From positions 498,288 to 535,737 of the forward strand of contig BFEA01000180.1 of NCBI GenBank assembly GCA_003427395.1: 37,450 nt of DNA, given 5' to 3'. How positions within the stretch are numbered: the first letter of the stretch is position 1; the number at the start of each line of letters is the position of its first letter. Position numbers and translations under genes: made by a program. This stretch comes from Chara braunii (lineage: Eukaryota > Streptophyta > Charophyceae > Charales > Characeae). The notes under the pieces are model-generated. The model was not told the DNA's origin and searched no databases. It saw only the letters and a program-made list of their open reading frames with translations. Positions 33,690 through 37,450 of the stretch are shown in pieces.

Positions 33690-34565
33690 TCCTTTAAACT
33701 AAGGAAAATTTTGGCAGCGCTTCCCGTAGGAAAAATGCCTTTCCATAATTTATAGTAGCTCAAATATGAAAACCAAATCCAAACTCTAATTCTGGAAAGT
33801 CAAATTTTGTCTAACTCTCAGAAGTAGTAAAAATTTAGGCAGCACTTCCTTTGGAAAGCTAGACTTCCCAGTTATATACTGAGTCAGATATGAACTCAGA
33901 AACAAGACCTTAGTTCAACTAAGACAAAATTTAACTAACTCCTTAAATTTTCGGCAGCGCTTCTCGTAGAGGAAGTGCTATCCCAAGATTTATACAAAGC
34001 TAAGTTCAGAATCTAAAATAAATATTGAATTGTAATAAATAAAGTATATTAGTATTTAAATAATAGTGTTTGTTCTATAATATGTTCATATTGTGAAAAA
34101 AAAATAAAGGAAAAAAATTATTAAATTAATGAGTTGAATATGGTATATAAAAGACAAGTACTTATAAATCAAAGTATAGTTAAATAATAAATATACCCTG
34201 GTGACTTCTCAAGGTCCAATTTTGTCTAACTCCCTGAATTAGCAAAACTTTGGGCAGCACTCCCTGTAGAAAAGAAGGTTTTCCACATTTTTACTAAGCC
34301 AAAAAGTCAGAAAAACTGGACCCTGAAAAATATAAAATCTGATCAACTCCTTGGTTTTGTAGAAATTTCGGCAGCGCTTCCCGTAGAGAAAGTGGCTTAC
34401 CAAGATTTATACAAGACCAAGTATAATAAATGATCCCAGAAAATGCAGAAATCGACCTAAGTAAAAGTAAACTTAGCTTAGAAAATGCAGGAATCAACCT
34501 AATTAGCTAAGAAAATGCAGAAATCGACCCGAGTAAAAATAAGCTTAGCGCAGAAAATGCAGGAA
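33690..34565. repeat. Repeat arrays in A's right LTR
   Basis: Counterparts of the left arrays: GGCAGCGCTTCCCGTAG-type cores at 33713, 33838, 33953, 34253 and 34370, an AT-rich block at about 34014-34196, and the 42-base tandem repeat at about 34437-34565 with one shortened unit. Confidence 0.8.
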
Positions 34566-34813
34566 TTGAAACTAACTCCTATGACTCTAGCACGTGGCGA
34601 GCAACTAAAGCAACTACCTATCAAACGGAAACTCAGACTAAGTAGTAGTCGCACTCAGTGACATGCAGGCCAAACCACAAAGGTAAGTACTCTCACCATC
34701 CCAAAGTCAACTTACCAAACAGTAGTTCATGATCTTTCAATGATTTATCCCTTTATACCCAACTTACATAGTGCATAAAGCTAGATCACCCAAACTTATG
34801 GAATATGTCTAGC

Positions 34814-35424
34814 TCAATCGTTGAATATACACAAACACAGGGCACAACAACTTTTCTCTTCTTTGGGCATATGACTAGGCCGCCCTTGTCGCCCTGAACC
34901 GTTTAAGTATCCAAGTTTTATATAACTATCTGCACTTAGTCTTTTGAGGTAGCATATAACTGAATCGATCATCTTTAGCTCAAGATTCAGTCTGCCCCTT
35001 CGTACCACAAATTTATTCTTAGTTAATACTCTCTTCAATTGGTGATAAGTTATAGTCAGACCACCCAAACTTATGGAACCCTGTCTAACTAGCCTGTTCA
35101 TAGATAAAGTAATAAAAATATAGCCAAGTTATACCCTTTTGGTTCTAACATGTGCGCGGCATTGGACCAAGACCACCCAAACTTATGGAACATGTCCGGT
35201 CCTCTGCTTGATTCGTTCCCCTCGTTCAGAACTAAGAGAAACTGAGAAAAACCCAAAATAAGCAAGGCAACCAAGCCACCCAAACTTATGGGACAGTGCC
35301 TGGTTCGTAGAAAGTCTAGAACAAACAACCCTCGCAAGTCAGCGCAACCAGACCACCCAAACGTATGGAACATATCTGGTTCTCCAGGCAATTCAAAAAT
35401 AAACATAGCATTGCGCCTCCCCAA
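34814..35424 (-). other. Two overlapping small ORFs inside A's right LTR
   Basis: Minus-strand ORFs of 108 codons (35424-35098) and 95 codons (35101-34814) with the same ATGA overlap as in the left LTR and only scattered amino-acid differences. No family is recognised, and whether they are translated is unknown. Confidence 0.25.
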
Positions 35425-35862
35425 ACTTATGGAGACTTGCCCAACCTTTGACAGATCCAGTCAAACAAGCAATACTGCCTTCCTCCCATCCTTCCCCCAG
35501 ATGCAATCCCACAATCTGCTTTCAGTCAAACAATGAAACTAAAACTGACATTGTGCATACATTCCTTTACTTAGTCTGGTTTGTGTCCTGAAAGTCAAAC
35601 TGCAAGTCAAAGTAAGGGTGCATGCAGTATACTTAGTCAAAATGTAACAAAGAATACAGATAAGGGTTATAACTGGGTTTATAGAGAAAGATGAAAGGGT
35701 ACCTCTCAGTTCCGTGTCTCTAGAACTCTTCCTGAGTTCCAGCAGAGCTCCCGCAATCGGTGGGCTGACTCCCCACAGAGTCTTGCTGTGGTCCTACGGG
35801 TTGCAATCCCGCCTGCGGCCTTCGTCTCAGAACTGGACTAGACTTAGAGTAAGAAGGGAAGG

Positions 35863-36971
35863 TGTTGCATACTGTAACCTGGAGACTAGAACAAGAAACG
35901 ACCTTTCAATACAAAGTACAAGATAACACAGCGAAAGACTTAGATACCAGTGATCCGAACAATCAATGTTGTAATGCAGCCCTGAACATACATCAATGGG
36001 TCTGGCGCTTCACATAGGAAGACAGCGCCAGCCCATACCATACACAAACGAAGAGGAAGGGGATAGACGAAGAGGAGGGGGAAGATGGGAATGTCGTCAA
36101 CACCAAGTCTTCGGCACAAGCCCAAATAGTCCCTCGTCGAAATGTCTGAATCCCAAATGTCAAGTCTGGATCCAATGTCGTCAAGTCTCAAGTCACAACT
36201 CTGTCTCTCTCTGACGTAGTCTGAGAAGTCAGGTGGCGAGAGGGTGAGAAGAGAAGGTGGACTTAGAAGAGGAAGAAAAAGAACTCTCTCTCTCTCTGTG
36301 TCCAGTACTAACCTGTGAAGTTGGCGCCTTGATGCAGGTACCACGAAGATGGAGCTGGAGCGATGGCGCCACAGGTAAGTACCACTGGCCTCCGCCAGTC
36401 TCTCTCTCCGACTCTACGATCTACCACCTACCAGCGCCCAGCGCTGAAGACTACAACTACAGCTATGGCGCCCAGCGTCGAAGACTACAGCTAGCGCTAC
36501 TACTACTTAGCGCTGGAGACTACTGCAACGCTCCTCCTGAATGCTGCGGCCCAATCCTGAAGACTACCTCGTGCCTACTGAACTACCTACCCGTGAAGTG
36601 CATGGGAACTTCCTATGTACTACCGGGTGTGCCTTCTGAGCCTGCCGAAGGGAGGCAGGGGCTGCAGCTGCAGCTCCTGTTCAAACTTGTGAGGAACAAG
36701 CTATTGCTGGCCTGTTCCGCATTCCTGTTTACGTGCCTGAGTCTTAGGGGCAGGTCGAAACAATGAGGGCCTGAAAATGGCCCTCCGTTTCAGACTGAAA
36801 ACTCTGGGTCTGAAAATACCCAGAAATAGGCTGAAACGGGGTAGGGCCTGCAGGCCCTCGTTTTTCAGCTTTCAGGCTGAAACGACCGGGGCCTGTAAGC
36901 CCTAAGTGGCTTTTAGGCTGAATGTCTGGGACGGGCCCTGCAGGGCCCGTGTGGCTACGGAGTATGCCACA
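35863..36971 (-). repeat. 3' LTR of element D
   Basis: 1109 bases. On the plus strand it starts TGTTGCATAC and ends GTATGCCACA, an imperfect terminal inverted repeat matching at nine of ten bases. It borders A's LTR on one side and a polypurine tract on the other. It contains CT runs (36280-36298), several GAAGACTAC-like repeats (36447-36570) and palindromes near the promoter-side end. Open frames within it have no recognisable family. Confidence 0.88.
36843..36950. repeat. GC-rich palindromes in D's LTR
   Basis: Perfect palindromes AGGGCCTGCAGGCCCT (36843-36858) and ACGGGCCCTG/CAGGGCCCGT (36931-36950), both centred on CTGCAG, among further GGCCTG and GGCTGAAA repeats. Confidence 0.85.
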
Positions 36972-36984
36972 CCCCCCCCTCCTT
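36972..36984 (-). other. Polypurine tract of element D
   Basis: On the minus strand AAGGAGGGGGGGG, directly followed by the LTR start TGTGGCATAC. Confidence 0.88.
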
Positions 36985-37014
36985 GAAGAACGGAGCTTAC
37001 CTGCGAGGGCGAAG

Positions 37015-37450
37015 CTATCTGTCTGAGGGAGGGACCACAGTCCGGGTGGGAGGGGCTGGTCGTGAAGCTTCCTGAGCTAACCTCCGCTTTTCGTAATGCG
37101 AGTAGATCAGCGGTGCGGATGCTTTCAAATCTGCGCCTGAAATCCACCGAGTGTCGTCGCGATCGGATGCTTTGAATGTGGCTTTGTACTGTCGCGGCTT
37201 GCTGCCGTACTTGCGATCGGAGATGACGCGGTCAACTTCCTGATGGCCATCCATAGGAGGGTCCTGCGATCGACGGTCCGGAAAGTCGTCGCTCTTGGCT
37301 GGCGTGTATGTTGCCAGCTTCGAGGCATGGAAGACCGGATGGACCGTCAGATGCTCTGGAATGTTGATCACAAATGAAGGGCCATCGGGCTCATCGCCCG
37401 CGGCTGCTGTCACAGACCAAGGTCCAAACCACTTGGGAAGCAGTTTGCGT
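37015..37450 (-). CDS. pol: C-terminal end of pol (integrase GPY/F and chromodomain), element D
   Basis: The minus frame is open from the window edge to TAG at 37017-37015, so only the end is seen and no start can be set. It begins RKLLPKWFGPWSV, the GPY/F module of Ty3/gypsy integrases. Next come FVINIPEHLTVHPVFHASKL, typical of the region after the DDE core, and a chromodomain-like part (EVDRVISDRKYGSKPRQYKA, then TRWISGADL). Chromodomains of this kind are thought to guide integration to marked chromatin. The reading frame is unbroken over about 145 codons, unlike copies 1 and 2, which suggests D is younger. The stop lies about 30 bases before the purine tract. Confidence 0.9.
   Translation of the reverse strand, partial: RKLLPKWFGPWSVTAAAGDEPDGPSFVINIPEHLTVHPVFHASKLATYTPAKSDDFPDRRSQDPPMDGHQEVDRVISDRKYGSKPRQYKATFKASDRDDTRWISGADLKASAPLIYSHYEKRRLAQEASRPAPPTRTVVPPSDR

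Larger units (their letters stand above)
8542..35862 (-). mobile_element. Element A: large LARD-like LTR retrotransposon (holds copy 2, interrupted by D)
   Basis: Two long direct repeats (8542 onward and 31897-35862) both start TGTCGA on the plus strand. Just inside the right repeat, two bases away, lies TCCCCGGCAACGGCGCCA, which matches the 3' end of plant tRNA-Asp. That makes it a primer-binding site read on the minus strand. The right repeat is therefore the 5' LTR and the left one the 3' LTR. The internal region is 14294-21315 plus 30981-31896, about 7.9 kb without copy 2. It shows no RT, RNase H or integrase motif, only a possible gag relic. Long LTRs with a non-coding interior fit a large retrotransposon derivative (LARD) or gag-only element. 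It sits in copy 1's 3' LTR. The expected target duplication would be GCCAC (8537-8541), but its second copy must lie past the window. Confidence 0.85.
31897..35862 (-). repeat. Right (5') LTR of element A, cut by element D
   Basis: Aligns with 8542 to about 12474. It contains the same 124-base array, 42-base array, AT-rich block and six-copy motif. It has about 109 bases (35540-35648) absent from the left LTR. It ends at GAAGG (35858-35862) where D begins. The left LTR continues past this point (AAGGAGTGG at 12470), so the remainder should lie beyond D. Confidence 0.9.
35863..37450 (-). mobile_element. Element D: chromovirus-type Ty3/gypsy element (3' end only)
   Basis: Reading on the minus strand, the window shows the end of pol, a polypurine tract and a complete 3' LTR. 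D is inserted in A's right LTR. The expected target duplication is GAAGG (35858-35862), with the second copy beyond the window. Sequence and LTR differ from copies 1 and 2, so it is a separate family. Confidence 0.88.

Noticed and set aside
36257-36766. 169-codon plus-strand ORF
   Set aside because: It lies inside element D's LTR and antisense to D, with composition driven by repeats. No family is recognised.

Overview
The window is retrotransposon sequence from end to end, with no host gene I can recognise. It looks like nuclear DNA of a streptophyte (a land plant or a charophyte alga; a Chara-like genome would fit but is not proven). Three signs point there: Ty3/gypsy pol genes with chromodomain-like ends, primer-binding sites matching plant-type tRNA-iMet and tRNA-Asp, and a short piece of streptophyte-like mitochondrial nad5 lying among nuclear repeats.

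The layout resolves into four nested LTR elements. (1) Copy 1 of a plus-strand Ty3/gypsy family fills 1-8541. Its 5' LTR is cut by the window edge and its 3' LTR stops abruptly at 8541. (2) Element A, on the minus strand, was inserted into that 3' LTR. Its 3' LTR starts at 8542, its 5' LTR is 31897-35862, and its tRNA-Asp primer-binding site is at 31877-31894. The LTRs are at least 3.9 kb and probably about 5.7 kb. The internal region shows only a possible gag relic and no pol, so A looks like a non-autonomous, LARD-like element. (3) Copy 2, a complete but decayed element of the same family as copy 1, lies inside A at 21316-30980, bounded by CTTT on both sides. (4) Element D, on the minus strand and of a different chromovirus family, interrupts A's 5' LTR at 35863 and runs off the right edge.

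Copies 1 and 2 encode gag, protease, reverse transcriptase, RNase H, integrase and a chromodomain-like tail. Both are broken by frameshifts, stops, small duplications and deletions. Only the end of D's pol (37015-37450) reads open as far as it is visible. The nesting gives a relative order: copy 1, then A, then copy 2 and D. One Ty3/gypsy family was therefore active both before and after A arrived. A 395-base assembly gap (22215-22609) falls in a simple-repeat part of copy 2's 5' LTR.

All comparisons were made by eye between copies inside the window. Family names rest on motif recognition, not on database searches.
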